Of a stretch of 64,000 nt of DNA, positions 48,783-59,450 are shown in pieces; position 1 is the stretch's first letter, and the number at the start of each line of letters is the position of its first letter. The DNA comes from Podarcis raffonei. Lineage: Eukaryota > Chordata > Lepidosauria > Squamata > Lacertidae. The position numbers and the translations under genes are program-made. The DNA is taken from assembly GCF_027172205.1 (NCBI RefSeq), contig NC_070607.1, forward strand, positions 37,594,069 through 37,658,068. Reading direction: 5' to 3'. Under the pieces are notes generated by a model. It searched no databases. It was not told the origin of the DNA and worked only from the letters and a program-made list of their open reading frames with translations.

Positions 48783-50096
48783 GTAACAATTTGGATTATA
48801 CGTGGTCCAAATGCACACGGAATGTTTTTGCATGCAAAAGCCAGGGTTAGTGGATTTTCTTTATTTTTTAAAACGGTCTATGCCACACTCCAACAGAAAT
48901 ATTAGGGTGGCCTACATAACTTAAGAAACAAAACAAAAACCCTGATCTATAATGACAAAGCAATTAAGTTTAAAACAGTAGGTAAAAACTGCCATGAACA
49001 GAATTACACTTTCATAATTAGGTGATAAAAGTCATTGGTGCTGAAAATATAAAGTAAGGTGTCAGTCAAACCTCGTAGGATAAGAGTTCCATAAATGAGG
49101 TGGTGACTGGTGACAACAGAGAGAAGGCCTGTGCCCCACTTCGGATGGTGGGGGGCACCTGGAAGATTATCTTAGTGAATAAGCAGGGGTGTGTGGAGGC
49201 AAAAATCACCACAGGTGCCCATGTCCCAAGCCATGCAGGGCTTTAAAGGTAAGCAACAGGATCCTGTATAGTGCTTAGAAACAGCACAAATATTTATAAT
49301 ATAGTAATAAGCAATCTCATTTGGGGTTTGTACACAAGTATTTAATTCTGGAAAACTGAGGTTTATTCCTGTGTCTAAGATATACATGAATAGCTTTGCT
49401 GTTATTTAGGTTCAATTTTTTTAAAAAAACAGTTTTGAAATAGTTTTTTAACAAGTATATCCTGGTACTGAGATGGTAACTGTCAAATCCTACAGAAGTC
49501 AAGCTGATTGGTTTTTGTATCTGTGGCCTTGGAAATGAAAATCCTATCTGGATATAGGAAAATATAGTTGAGGAGAAGCTGATCCCTCACTTCCTCTTTC
49601 TTCACATATCTTGTTTTTCAACAGAACTAGGACAATCCTAGTGATAGGCATCAATTTTGAAATTTAACTGTATGTCAAGTTTTCTTAGGATTGCATTCCC
49701 AGTGTAGGCTGTAAATATTTCAGACCCAAATTAAAAGAAATAGATTGGGCAACATCAAAGTTGTCTTGATCATTGGACAGCCTGAAGTTCAACATCCAAA
49801 GTTTATTTCAGTTTATCTCCAGATTTCTTATTTTTTATCGTTTGCACACAACAGGTCAAGAAAGCCACCTGAATTCACCACTTGACACTAATGACTCAAC
49901 AGGTGCCAATGAAAAGGTGATCCAAAAGCCAGAATACCTAAGCAAAGAATTCATCCAGTCCAGTTCTGAAGCTGAAGGAGATCTGTGGGGCATGGAACAA
50001 AAGTCTATACACAAAAGGAATGAAGATATTATGCGACTCATAGACCTTTGCTGTCTGGTCGGCTGTAGCGACAGCACTGTAAGTTCACTGTGCTGA
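48614..50096 (+). CDS. INSL5: INSL5, insulin-like peptide 5 prohormone
   Basis: INSL5 is a relaxin-family gut hormone; mammalian INSL5 is made by colonic L-cells and activates RXFP4. Two coding exons, 48614-48782 and 49855-50096, join in phase 1 to give 136 residues (human 135). Residues 1-22 form a signal peptide (AVLGMLLLSLF core). The B chain follows, with Cys27 and Cys39, RLCGRDLVRAVVFTCGGSRW, and a dibasic RR at 45-46. The C peptide runs to KR at 110-111. The A chain is NEDIMRLIDL followed by CCLVGC, with the last Cys at 136; this is the canonical CC-x3-C-x8-C pattern. Synteny between DNAI4 and DYNLT5 supports INSL5 over RLN3, although the B chain looks RLN3-like. The intron sits in the C peptide, as in the whole family. 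Confidence 0.94.
49060..49265 (+). repeat. Fragment of the same old repeat (earlier part)
   Basis: AGAGAAGGCCTGTGCCCC and GCAGGGCTTTAAAGGTAAGC correspond to the early blocks of the 23.1-kb copy. It lies inside the INSL5 intron. Confidence 0.45.
49855..50096 (+). CDS. INSL5: INSL5 exon 2 (C peptide and A chain)
   Basis: The acceptor CACAACAG is followed by the rest of the C peptide, the HKR processing site and the A chain ending SSLC, then a TGA stop. Confidence 0.94.
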
Positions 50097-50308
50097 AAAT
50101 GTATCAGACAGTGGCATGCATGCTATTTCATAGCTAACAATACATCAGAAACATCTTGAAATAGGTATTTTTGATATCCTACTTTGTAGTTCCGAGCTCT
50201 GAAGTACTTCCTAAGTGCCATTCCATTTGGGATACTGTACAAATTGAGAAACGGTCTTTTAACATCTGTATTTCAAACAGCTCTCTTTTTTGTAGTTCCT
50301 GCTTTCAC

Positions 50309-50314
50309 AATAAA
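50309..50314 (+). terminator. Poly(A) signal of INSL5
   Basis: AATAAA lies 212 nt after the INSL5 stop codon; it is the nearest canonical signal. Confidence 0.6.
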
Positions 50315-50467
50315 TTTGCAGCTCACAACATGGCTTTTGCTGTTTCTTCTTGCCAGTGCAGTGCTAGGCTTGGAATTTTAAAAAAAAAGACACAAAAAAC
50401 CCTCTGACACTGAATAAGTTCTGTTTATTCAGGGAGTCTTAAGAGCAAATACCAGTTTCTAGATAAG

Positions 50468-50655
50468 GGACCTGTAGCTTAAGTGACAGATCACATGCAA
50501 AGCATCCTAGGTTCAATTCCTCCCATATCCAGGTAGAAATACTCCTATCTGAAATCCTGGAAGGTAGATGCCAATCAGAGTAGACAATATGGAGCTTGCT
50601 GAACCAATGGTCTAACCATGCATGAGACAGCTTCTAGGAACATGCAGTTCCTAGG
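50468..50655 (+). mobile_element. tRNA-head SINE (second family), degraded
   Basis: GCAAAGCATCCTAGGTTCAA is a degenerate tRNA B-box region. It is followed by CAGGTAGAAATACTCC, TCTGAAATCCTGGA and ACCAATGGTCT, a block order common in squamate SINEs. It lies just downstream of INSL5. Confidence 0.65.
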
Positions 50656-52000
50656 AACATGCAACTTCTGACAAACCTGTCTAGATTAACTTTCAGGATG
50701 AATGAATGCAGAAAAGCTTTTCCTGGGATTATGTGTACCATTTTAAAAGTCTTATTTTCATTGCTATATTTTTATTGCAAAATATTTGATGAATATTTTA
50801 TACCTTTTGTGTAAACCACTTAGAAGTTTTTTTTAAAAAAATTAAGTGCCATATAAATGTTGCTAAATAAAATGAGGGTGGGAAATTGGGATAGGGAAAA
50901 CACTGGAGGAGTTAATCCAATGGATTTGGGGGGGCAGAAGGGCGTGAAGTTTTTGGAGGCAGGGCTTACCAGTAAAGGCAGTGACAGCAGTGTCTTAAAA
51001 AATAATATATCAACTACTTTTTGCTTCAACAAAACTTTTGAGCTGTTTCAAGCGGTACAACAGCTGCAATCAGTGGTCAACTGAGCTGTCGTGTTCCCTC
51101 ACAATGCCACGGTTGAAATAACAGCATGTCATGATGTAGCATTCATTCCACAAGTGTTGTTTGGAAGACAAGATGGCAGACTCCATTGGCCCACTGTGAT
51201 CTGAAGTAAATGTGCTAGTCAGCTTTACCGACAACAATCAGATATGTGACATCATGCTAGCCAGACAGCACATAGCCCCTTGTCATATTGTAACCCAAAT
51301 ACCAGAGGTGAGCCAAGCACTGACTCTCCAGGCTCTTCCTTAAAACTTTAGCTAAAAAATTCTCCACACTTTGCCTTCAGACTATTCAGTTTCAGCTACT
51401 GGACAAAGCTCACTTTTAAGAAGCTGGGTGCTCCTTTGCACAGTGGAGCCCATACCAAGCCTTTTAAAAGGGGTGAAAGGGAACATTAAGAAAGTAACCG
51501 CCACCATCACCCATTGTGTATGGTTAACAGAGACATAATACACACCGTCCTGCAAATGCAAAAATGAGCGTTCACACGTAAAGCAAAAGGGCCACACTTC
51601 AAGGAAATCACCTTGATAAGAACAGACAAGTGTAAACTTGTTCTGTATTTTGATACTTTTTCAAGAACATAAACACAATGAATTAGGCCTCATGCATATC
51701 ACTAATACGATACAGAATCCAACCCTGGGAATGTTTACATGATCAAACACTGCACTTCCACACCAGAAATGAGAATTGCACAAGTGGTATTAACACCTGT
51801 TATCTTCAGAGTATTCATGCCCACAGAGAAGAACTAATCTACTGGTTTGGCCAGTCTACATATGCAGAGCAATGTTATGAAGGTTTACCCAGACCAATGA
51901 CCCACTGTATTCAATGGAGCTTGTTCCCTGTAAGCGTACATAGGATTGCAGCCTAAAAATAGTATCTGTCTATTGGGTCACATAGACTTCATATTGAACT
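50656..52000. other. Spacer between convergent INSL5 and DYNLT5
   Basis: It has a LINE-tail-like segment at 50770-50875 and a short foldback copy at 51905-51957. It is otherwise unremarkable. Confidence 0.55.
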
Positions 52001-52006
52001 TTTATT
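52001..52006 (-). terminator. Poly(A) signal of DYNLT5 directly after the stop
   Basis: On the minus strand AATAAA starts one base after the TAG stop. If used, the 3' UTR would be only about 20-25 nt. A more distal signal may exist, but I did not identify one. Confidence 0.5.
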
Positions 52007-52007
52007 G

Positions 52008-52211
52008 CTACTCAGAGTAAACTGCAAAAACATTTGCGAGAGCAAACAGAGATCTATTTTTGAAGGCGTATGAGCAAAAAGTATCACTTGTAGTATCCCA
52101 GAGGCACCTGCTTCCAATCTGCATGCTCTGCTTGTCTAGTTGTCCAATATGTATAATCACAATAATTTTATACCTTGGTATCATCAGGTCTTTTATTCGA
52201 GCCTTAATTAC
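52008..52211 (-). CDS. DYNLT5: DYNLT5 last coding exon and stop
   Basis: The 204-nt exon encodes [42 protein letters not shown] and the C-terminus FAVYSE, followed by a TAG stop. The core Tctex1 beta-strand region is intact. Confidence 0.95.
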   Translation of the reverse strand, partial: VIKARIKDLMIPRYKIIVIIHIGQLDKQSMQIGSRCLWDTTSDTFCSYAFKNRSLFALANVFAVYSE

Positions 52212-55200
52212 CTAAGAGAGAGAGGGGGGAGCAATTAAATACATGGTCTCATAAGCAAACTAATACAAACTACCTAGGATACAATACAGCTCTGTTCAAA
52301 TGTTTAACTGATTTACGCTAGTGGCAGGAATCTAAATACACCAGTGATGCATTGCACTTCAAATAAGACAATTTCACATCTGCATGGGACTTAAAGGCTT
52401 AACTGGATGGATTTTGTCCTGTAAAATTAGCTAGTAGTTAACACAGCCTGTTCCTGTAAATGCTTTACCAGAAGCAAGTCCTGCATGGAACTTAATCCCA
52501 AGTAAGTGTAAATACGATTGCAGCCCTAGCATTTCTGGTAGCTGTGAGTGGGGGCATGGGGATTCTCCTCATCATCAGGGGCACTGATTGCTGGGTGACC
52601 TGTTTTCAAGTATTAAGCCTCCCTCCCCAATACAGAACACTACTACAAAGTAGTTTTTGGCAGTCTCCTTGATATAACCAAAACCTTGAGCAGAGGGTTT
52701 CCCCCCCTGCACTGCAGAGATTTCTATAGGATATACCTCGGATATACTTTCCAACTTTGCTTTACTAATAAATTGTGTACCTCAGAGATGGTCTTTGTCA
52801 TTTGTCTGCACAACTCGGCTTCATATTTTTCCTCTTGAAGATAACTTGTTACTACATCCTTCAAGATATTATTCACAGTGCCCACTGGAAAGCACTTTGC
52901 AGGACCTAGAGCAGAGAGAGAGCTCACACCATTATTTTTGAAGGCTGTGATATTAATGGGGGGGGAACTGTGCACACATTTACCCAGTGAAACAATGACT
53001 TAGTTCAGTGGTGGCCAAACTCGGCCCTCCAGCTGTTTTCGGACTACAACTCCCATCATCCCTAGCTAACAGGACCAGTGGTCAGGGATGATGGGAACTT
53101 AGTCCAAGGGCCCCCACACTACAGTCTGTGCACCCCTGGGGGCCTGTGAGCTTCTGTCAGGAGGCGTGTCTGTGAAGAACACTTACAATTTACCAAACTA
53201 TAAAATAACAAGATTATAACCTTTTAAAAAAACAAATAACACTCCTCCCCCCCTTAATTTAAATAAGTATTGCTACAAAAGTATAATGTATTTCCTAAGG
53301 TACTCAAGCACAATGTTTTTTGGAAATACTTGGTCAAATAAATCCATTCTAGTTTTCCATTTTATTCTCCACCAAATATGGAATTATATCCTAACATGGA
53401 ATATCTCTCATTGGAAAGAATTTCTTTTGCCATTTTATGCCAAAAATAGATCATGCGCTGTGTCACGCAGAATGCCCAGGTGACTCCTCAAGAGGCTTAT
53501 GAGCAGAAGCTTGCCTCAGGCAGCTTTCTAAATTAGTTTATATATTTACACTGCATCTATGGCTCCCCCCCTTTGAAGCAAAAAGAAAAGCTCCTGTCTT
53601 TCCAATTTATTTGATCATTATACCACAATAGTCATACTTGAATGTTTGGTGATAAACTGCCTGTACGCTGCAGAAATTACCAACAGTAGGATATGCTTTG
53701 TCTGCCCTAAGGCTATTACTGTTGTATACAAAAGACTTAAGATTTAAATGGTTTATTTGTTACATACAGCTATTCTTGTTTGTTCCTCAGTTGCAATGTA
53801 TTCATTGTAGGATGACTGCAATAATGTAAACAGCGGCATAAAATATAACAAATAAATACAGTAAAGATGATAATAATAATTACTATTACTTTTATTATTT
53901 GTATAGTGCTACAGAGAGTGGGACTAGATTATTAGCAAGAAAGTGAGTAAGATAAGATACTTACCCAACTGGTACGTGTTTTCCATCTGAACCCCAGGGC
54001 GAAGAATATCATCATGGTGGCCAGCTTCATCCATGTAAGACACAGTACTTATGGAGCTGAAACCGAACCCAGTAATAATTGTATTAAATGTGATTTCTTG
54101 AAAGCTACATTGATTTTTTAAAACCCCTACCTAATTTTATTTATTTATCTTTTACATATTTATAACAATGTCATGCTCCTGAAGACACTGAGTTATGATT
54201 CTGTATATATGACTGGGTCACATCTCACGGAAAACCTTCTTAAACAAAGAAACATTTTCAGTATGTGAAGCAATGCTCTAAAATAAAGCATGAGGCCCTT
54301 CTCAAACAGTGATTTGTAATATGTTAAATCCCTTTGAACTTGTCATATACAACATTTTAGGTGTTGGAAAGAATTAGGGAGAGACAACATTAATTACAGT
54401 CTGAGAATTTTAAGCACTTCTGAGATAAGAACAAAGTCAGGCAACACCAATGACACTGGAAGAGGGTTTAAAGCAGGACTGGCTAATCTGTAGCTCACCA
54501 GATATTGCTGGACTACAGCTGCCACCATCCCTGACCACTGGCCTTGGTGAATGGGGCTGATGGAAGTTGGAGCTGGTGTGGTGTAGTGCTTAGAGTGTTA
54601 GACTAGGAAACCTGGGAAACCTGGTTTCAAATCTCCACCCAGCTGCTAGGTGACCTAGGGCCAGTCACTGTCTCTTAGCCCAACCTACCTCACAGGGTTC
54701 TTGTGAGAATAAAATGGGGATGGGAAAAACAATAAACGCCACCTTAAGCTCCTTGGGAGGAAAGGTGGAATAAAAATCAGATAAATAAACATCTGGAAGG
54801 GCACGCATGATTTAAACCATCTTCCACAATGACACTGGACATTTTCAGTGTTATTAAGTCTGCAATACCATGCCCAGTTCCTGGAGGGGGTAGGCAAGGA
54901 GGTCCAATTGAACCTAGTGTGACTTGCTCCTAAGTAAACCCATAGAGGATGGAAGCTGGGCTACAAGACTACAGACGTCTCTCGGTCTCTAAGCCAGGCA
55001 TGGCCAAACCTGGCCCTCCAGTTCTTTTGGGACTACAATTCCCATCATCCCTGACCACTGGTCCTGTTAGTTAGGAATGATGGGACCTGTAGTCCCAAAA
55101 CATCTGGAGAGCCAAGTTTGGCCATGCCTGCTCTAAGCCCAGTGTAGGGAACCCTTGGCCCTTAGAGAGAACAGGTGTAGGTAAACCCAAGCAGGAGTTT

Positions 55201-56907
55201 TGCAGTGGCTCCTCAGCTCCCATTTACCAGTGCTGCTGCTGTAACCCTGTCCTTGACCCACTATTCTAGAACTGGCAGCAGCACACGGTGTCTACTTCTT
55301 GAGACTCTGTACTTCCTGATTCTGGTCTAGTCGGGAATCCTTGTCAGAGTGCCTCCTAAGTGCTTAGAAACCATCAGAGGAATGATGCTCCGTCTACGTG
55401 CCCCTTCAACTATCTTAGATTCCAAGTCACCGGTGAGGAACCGTTGGCCTTCCAGATGTTGCTGAACTGCAACTCCCATCAGCCCCAGCAAACAAGGCCA
55501 ATGGGCAGGGATGATGGAGTTGTAGTTCAGCAACCTCTAGAAGGCCAAAGACTCCCAACATCTGCTCTAAGCTCTACCATTCCTTCCATTTTCCCTCTTT
55601 TTTAAAAAATAATTTCTATCAAAGATATATTTGTTTACAAAAATACATGCATTTTCTTTTTTAATACAGTAGTACCTTGAGTTACAAACACCTTGAGTTA
55701 CAAACACTTTGGGTTACAGACTCTGCTAACCCGGAAGTAGTACCTCGGGTTAAGAACTTTACCTCAGGATGAGAACAGAAATCGGTCAGGTTAAGAACAG
55801 TTTCAGGTTAAGAACGGACCTCTGGAACGAATTAAGTTCGTAACCAGAGGTACCACTGTACAGTAGTACCTCGAGTTACAAACGCCTCAGGTTACAAACG
55901 CCCCAGGTTACAAACTCCGCTAACCTGGAAGAGTTACCTTAAGCTGAGAACTTTGCCCCAGGATGAGAACGGAAATTGTGTGCTCGTGGCGCAGTAGCAG
56001 CAAGAGGCCCCATTAGTGAAAGCATGCCTCTAGTTAAGAACAGTTTCAGGTTAAGAACAGACCTCCAGAACAAATTAAGTTTGTAACTAGAGATACCACT
56101 GTAAATGTGTTTTCTACAGATCAGTTTCATTTGTTGTGAGACATTAATGTTGCATGCAGTATTAGGTTAGGAAGAAAAGAGGGGGAGAGTAGGGAGGGTC
56201 CGTGCGATGGGATGGGGTGGGGTGGTAATGCTTCTATTCTTCTGCTTAGTGTATGCATGGGGTTTTGTGCCAGCATCACTTGTGTGGGTTCTCTTTCTAT
56301 TCGCTTGTTATATTTCCTTGGTGATAAGAGAGGTTGGGAGGTGGCCTAGGGTGTGGTTGGTTGGCTGTAGTGAGATTTCCATTTTCCCTTTCAACTCTCC
56401 CTGTGCCGAAGCATATGATGACACAGCACAGTATTTGTACATGGCCAGTTAGGGCAGAACTACATGCTGTGAAGAAAATGTGAGTTCTGATTTTTAGCCC
56501 TTTCATCAGGCCATTTGATTGCTACTCTTACATCTGGAGCATGGGTGCCCCTCATTGCCCTTGCGTAACACAGCTCTTTGTTTACCTAAAGCAGGCACTA
56601 GGTTCAAAGCAGCTGAAAGCCAGGTGGGTTTCCCACCCATTACAAGCCACCCCCATGTAGAAAAAGAATAACTGAGCATGACATTTGCAAAAGCCTGAAG
56701 AATATTTTTTATACTGTCCAGATGGAATGGTCTTCCAAAGAAACTGAAGAACTGGTGGGAAGAAAAGTCAGAAAATGATAAATATGCTACTCACTCTTTG
56801 TTTCTTCCAAAAAATTCTTTCGCCCTGACTTCATGGCTTCCTAAAGAGGATATGCTGCCTCTTTTCTTTAACAAGCGGGCCGCTTTTTCCTTCATTGTGT
56901 CCGACAT
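52008..56907 (-). CDS. DYNLT5: DYNLT5 (TCTEX1D1), Tctex-type dynein light chain
   Basis: This is a Tctex1-domain dynein light-chain family protein. Coding exons on the minus strand are 56795-56907, 53965-54056, 52781-52905 and 52008-52211. They join in phases 2, 1, 0 to 534 nt (177 residues; human 179). The N-terminus is [20 protein letters not shown]. The family landmarks follow in order: MENTYQLG (about 62-69), [41 protein letters not shown], and the C-terminal [15 protein letters not shown] with [14 protein letters not shown]. The match to the human protein, as I remember it, is close along the whole length. The acceptor TATCTAG lies five bases before the ATG, so at least one non-coding 5' exon exists upstream. 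The gene is convergent with INSL5, as in human. Confidence 0.95.
52781..52905 (-). CDS. DYNLT5: DYNLT5 third coding exon
   Basis: The 125-nt exon encodes [18 protein letters not shown] and [11 protein letters not shown], with acceptor GCTCTAG and donor GTACAC. It leaves in phase 0. Confidence 0.95.
53006..53120. mobile_element. Foldback MITE relic
   Basis: CAGTGGTGGCCAAACTCGGC, GACTACAACTCCCATCATCC and a complementary GGGATGATGGGAACTTAGTC are present. The right arm is eroded. It lies in a DYNLT5 intron. Confidence 0.65.
53965..54056 (-). CDS. DYNLT5: DYNLT5 second coding exon
   Basis: The 92-nt exon encodes [20 protein letters not shown] and [10 protein letters not shown], with acceptor GTTTCAG and donor GTAAGT. 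It leaves in phase 1. Confidence 0.94.
54567..54790 (+). mobile_element. tRNA-head SINE (third family)
   Basis: The tRNA-like head (GTGTAGTGCTTAGAGTGTTA, GGTTTCAAATCTC B-box) is followed by GGGCCAGTCACTGTCTCT, CTACCTCACAGGGTT and the tail TTAAGCTCCTTGGGAGGAAA. It interrupts a foldback MITE in a DYNLT5 intron. Confidence 0.7.
54995..55130. mobile_element. hAT-like foldback MITE, 136 bp, 8-bp TSD
   Basis: The ends are CAGGCATGGCCAAAC and its inverted complement. The target duplication CTCTAAGC is at 54987-54994 and 55131-55138. It is the same length and layout as the 33.6-kb element. It lies in DYNLT5 intron. Confidence 0.9.
55431..55565. mobile_element. Foldback MITE relic
   Basis: GGTGAGGAACCGTTGGCCTT, ACTGCAACTCCCATCAGCC and a complementary GATGGAGTTGTAGTTCAGC are present. 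The right arm ends near AAGGCCAAAGACTCCC. Confidence 0.6.
55667..55858. mobile_element. Mariner/Tigger-type MITE, first of a tandem pair
   Basis: CAGTAGTACCTTGAGTTACA starts the copy and GTAACCAGAGGTACCACTG ends it, flanked by TA at 55665-55666 and 55859-55860. The second TA is shared with the next copy. Confidence 0.88.
55861..56101. mobile_element. Mariner/Tigger-type MITE, second of a tandem pair
   Basis: CAGTAGTACCTCGAGTTACA starts the copy and GTAACTAGAGATACCACTG ends it, flanked by TA at 55859-55860 and 56102-56103. It is the same family and orientation as the copy before it. Confidence 0.88.
56795..56907 (-). CDS. DYNLT5: DYNLT5 first coding exon
   Basis: ATG at 56907 sits five bases after the acceptor (exon start 56912). 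The exon encodes [20 protein letters not shown] and [13 protein letters not shown]. It ends in phase 2 before the donor GTGAGT. Confidence 0.93.
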
Positions 56908-57599
56908 GTTTTCTAGATACAGGAAATGTATTTTTTAAACATAATTGTGACCTAAAAGTATATAGGCATCTGGTATCAGAGCAATGCCTCTTACACAAGG
57001 TATTGTAATGAGAGTCTTTGGAAATGGACAGAGTCTGTGAAGTGGAAGCATGAGTGGTTATACCTAGGTATTGGGAGAGCTCCCCAAAGTATTGGCTCAA
57101 TGGTTTCAATAATCATTCCATTATTGGGGGGAGTGGGGGTCAACAAACTAAATATAATTAGCAAAAAGTGTGGCAATTTTACTCCACTCGGTGCCCTATT
57201 CTGGGACTTGTTGATTAATCTTCTGAGGCTTTAGGAAATGGCTGAAAAGCAACAAAGAGAGGGCTACTCCCTTGGGAATTGCATCTTCAGCTTGATCCAG
57301 GTTTGCTTCCCATCAGGAAAGGCAAAGGAAGTTTTGAGGAACCACTGCTTCAAGGTGTTGCAGGTTCCTCAAGAAGGTGGTACCCAAGCAAAGCCTTCAG
57401 GGACTGTTGCTTCTTGGCAAGTAGTCAAGGCCTACAGAGCACTTCCACAGCAGCAGAAGCCACTCCAAGTATTCCCGAGGATGCTGGAAGTGCTGCAAAG
57501 CTTTGGAAATGGGTGAGAAGTGCTGTGGAGCATTTTTTTAATGCCACAAAAGAGGCCACAGCTGCCCGATTCAGAAGGATTGTTTGTGGAACATACGTA

Positions 57600-57860
57600 A
57601 GTCCTGACAGATCAGGCAAAAGGCCTCTCTAGTCCAGCATCCTGTTCTCACAGTGGCCAACCAGATGCCTTTGGGAAGCCCAAAGCAGCACATGAGCACA
57701 ACTCCCGACTTGAGACTCCCACCAACTGGTATTCAGTGGCATTCTGCTGATGGCAAGGGAGGTAGAACATAACCACACAAACTTCCATCTCTCTGTGTAC
57801 TGAGTCTCTCCTTATAGGGCTTAGTATCTTTTCAGCATTGTCCTCCATACTCCAAAAAAT
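57600..57860 (+). repeat. Interspersed repeat (squamate, unclassified)
   Basis: CTCTAGTCCAGCATCCTGTT, CAGTGGCCAACCAGATGCCT and ACTGGTATTCAGTGGCATTC are blocks I know from many squamate loci. The last 75 bp are repeated at about 58.44-58.55 kb. It lies in the DYNLT5 5' intron. Confidence 0.55.
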
Positions 57861-58849
57861 GACTTACTGTAAATAAATGCAATGTCAAAAAAAATATATG
57901 TGACAAGGCAATGCCTTACTCAGAAATAAAAAGCAACCAAAAGTCTCAACAAATTTATTATGGCATTATTCATAAACTAGATTCCATCTCAGAAGATGCA
58001 TGCACTCTACTCTCACAACCTTATTCTATAAAAATGGTAAGTAATGCCATAATTTTTGCTGCTTTTGCTGTAACGGACTAATGTATAACCCTTCTGAAAG
58101 AAGAACAAAGTTTACTCATGAATAGTGGCATGCCACTTGGAAGAACTGGACCATTCATTTGGCTTGTCTCCTCCTCCTCCAATTCTTCTCATAAAGTGGC
58201 ATTATGCATGCACACACATAGGAAACAATACAAGTCCTTTCCTTACTGCTGTTGTAAGCTAAGGATCGCCTGAGGCCTCCTGAAGCGGACTGGCACCTTG
58301 AACAACAAATAACCATTACAAATTGCCCATCCCGCTTTGCAACGGGGTGGGCAGAGGAGAAAGAAGTGCAGCCACCTCAGCTGCTCTTGTGCAACTCATG
58401 AGCCACCTCTGGGGCACACTTTGTGTGTATTTATTACAAGTCCACAAACTTCCTTCCACCTGCACATTTAGTCTCTCCTTAGGAAGACGCAGTATCTCTT
58501 CAGTATTGTTCCTCAGACTTCCAAGAAATGACTTCTTGTGGGGCAATGAGAAAAGGCGGGAGATGTATTCAAATGCAAATGATTAGAACGGGGAGGCTCC
58601 AGAATAAAATTAGCCGTCGTCTGTACACAGCTACAGCATGAAGATTAACATCTCTCATTCTTTTAAATACCAGAGCTAACGGACCCTGTGCCTTCAACTA
58701 CGAGTAGGACAGGCCAATAAACAAGCCAATATACACGAAGAGTTCCCCCACTGCTGCAAAATCCCTGGGGTGGTGGGGAGTTTCAACAGCCTAATTTCTG
58801 GATTGTAGCCGCCCAAGTTCTCCTCGGAGTACGTGCACCAATGGACTTA

Positions 58850-59450
58850 AGTTTGTCACGTCCATTAATTTAAGCGGGCCGACTCTGAATGTAACCGCGC
58901 AATGGGTAGAACCCCCTGCCTAAGGCGCAGCTGCTAGTGGCGCAAGAGCCCTGCCGGAACGGGGGCGCGTGCTGGTGGGAGGCCACTCCGCTTCCCGCCT
59001 TTCTACCTCCCCAGGCGACACCCCCGTTTTCGGGGGTCTCAACAAGCCTCCCGCCGGCGCGTTCTTACCTTTCCTCTTCCTTCTTTTGCTGCTGCAGGAC
59101 GGAGCCGCAGCTGTTGCTGGTTTCCAGGGTGACCAATCACCCCGCGGAGGCTGTTGCAGCCGCGGAAAGCGGTCACGGCGCTGCTGCCTCCACCCTCGTG
59201 GGCGGGAAGAGGCGGAGGAGGGCCGCTCTCCGCTTCTCGCCTTGCGCGCGCGTCCCAAGGTGGCTTTGCCGAGCGGGAAGAGGCGCTTGGAGCGCAGCTC
59301 TTGCAGCATCAGGAGCAGCGCGCTCCCCCCTTTCCTTGGCTGTTTCTCCGTCTCCCCCCGGAGCCTGGCTTTTTAACTGCGCGCCAATGGAGCAGCTCCG
59401 GTCAGTCGTTGGGCTCGGGGGTCTTGTGAGGCACGTCTTGACACGGGTAG
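58850..59450. promoter_or_regulatory. CpG island, DYNLT5 promoter with probable non-coding exon 1
   Basis: This is a CpG-dense island about 2 kb upstream of the DYNLT5 start codon. On the minus strand a good donor (AAAG followed by GTAAGAACG) puts an exon end at 59069, probably the non-coding first exon spliced to 56912. The long open frames across the island come from GC-rich composition, not from a gene. Confidence 0.65.
59120..59137 (-). promoter_or_regulatory. X-box-like (RFX) motif next to a CCAAT box, DYNLT5 promoter
   Basis: Read on the minus strand, 59133-59120 is GTCACCCTGGAAAC, one mismatch from GTHNYYATRRNAAC. CCAAT (plus strand 59133-59137; ATTGG on the minus strand) abuts it, an NF-Y-type site. 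This fits a cilium-associated dynein light-chain gene. Confidence 0.55.

Noticed and set aside
57238-57632. Overlapping 92- and 117-residue frames in the DYNLT5 5' intron
   Set aside because: Two overlapping frames of repeat-derived sequence (AAGTGCTGTG blocks like those at 7.2 kb), leading into a known interspersed repeat. No protein family was recognised.
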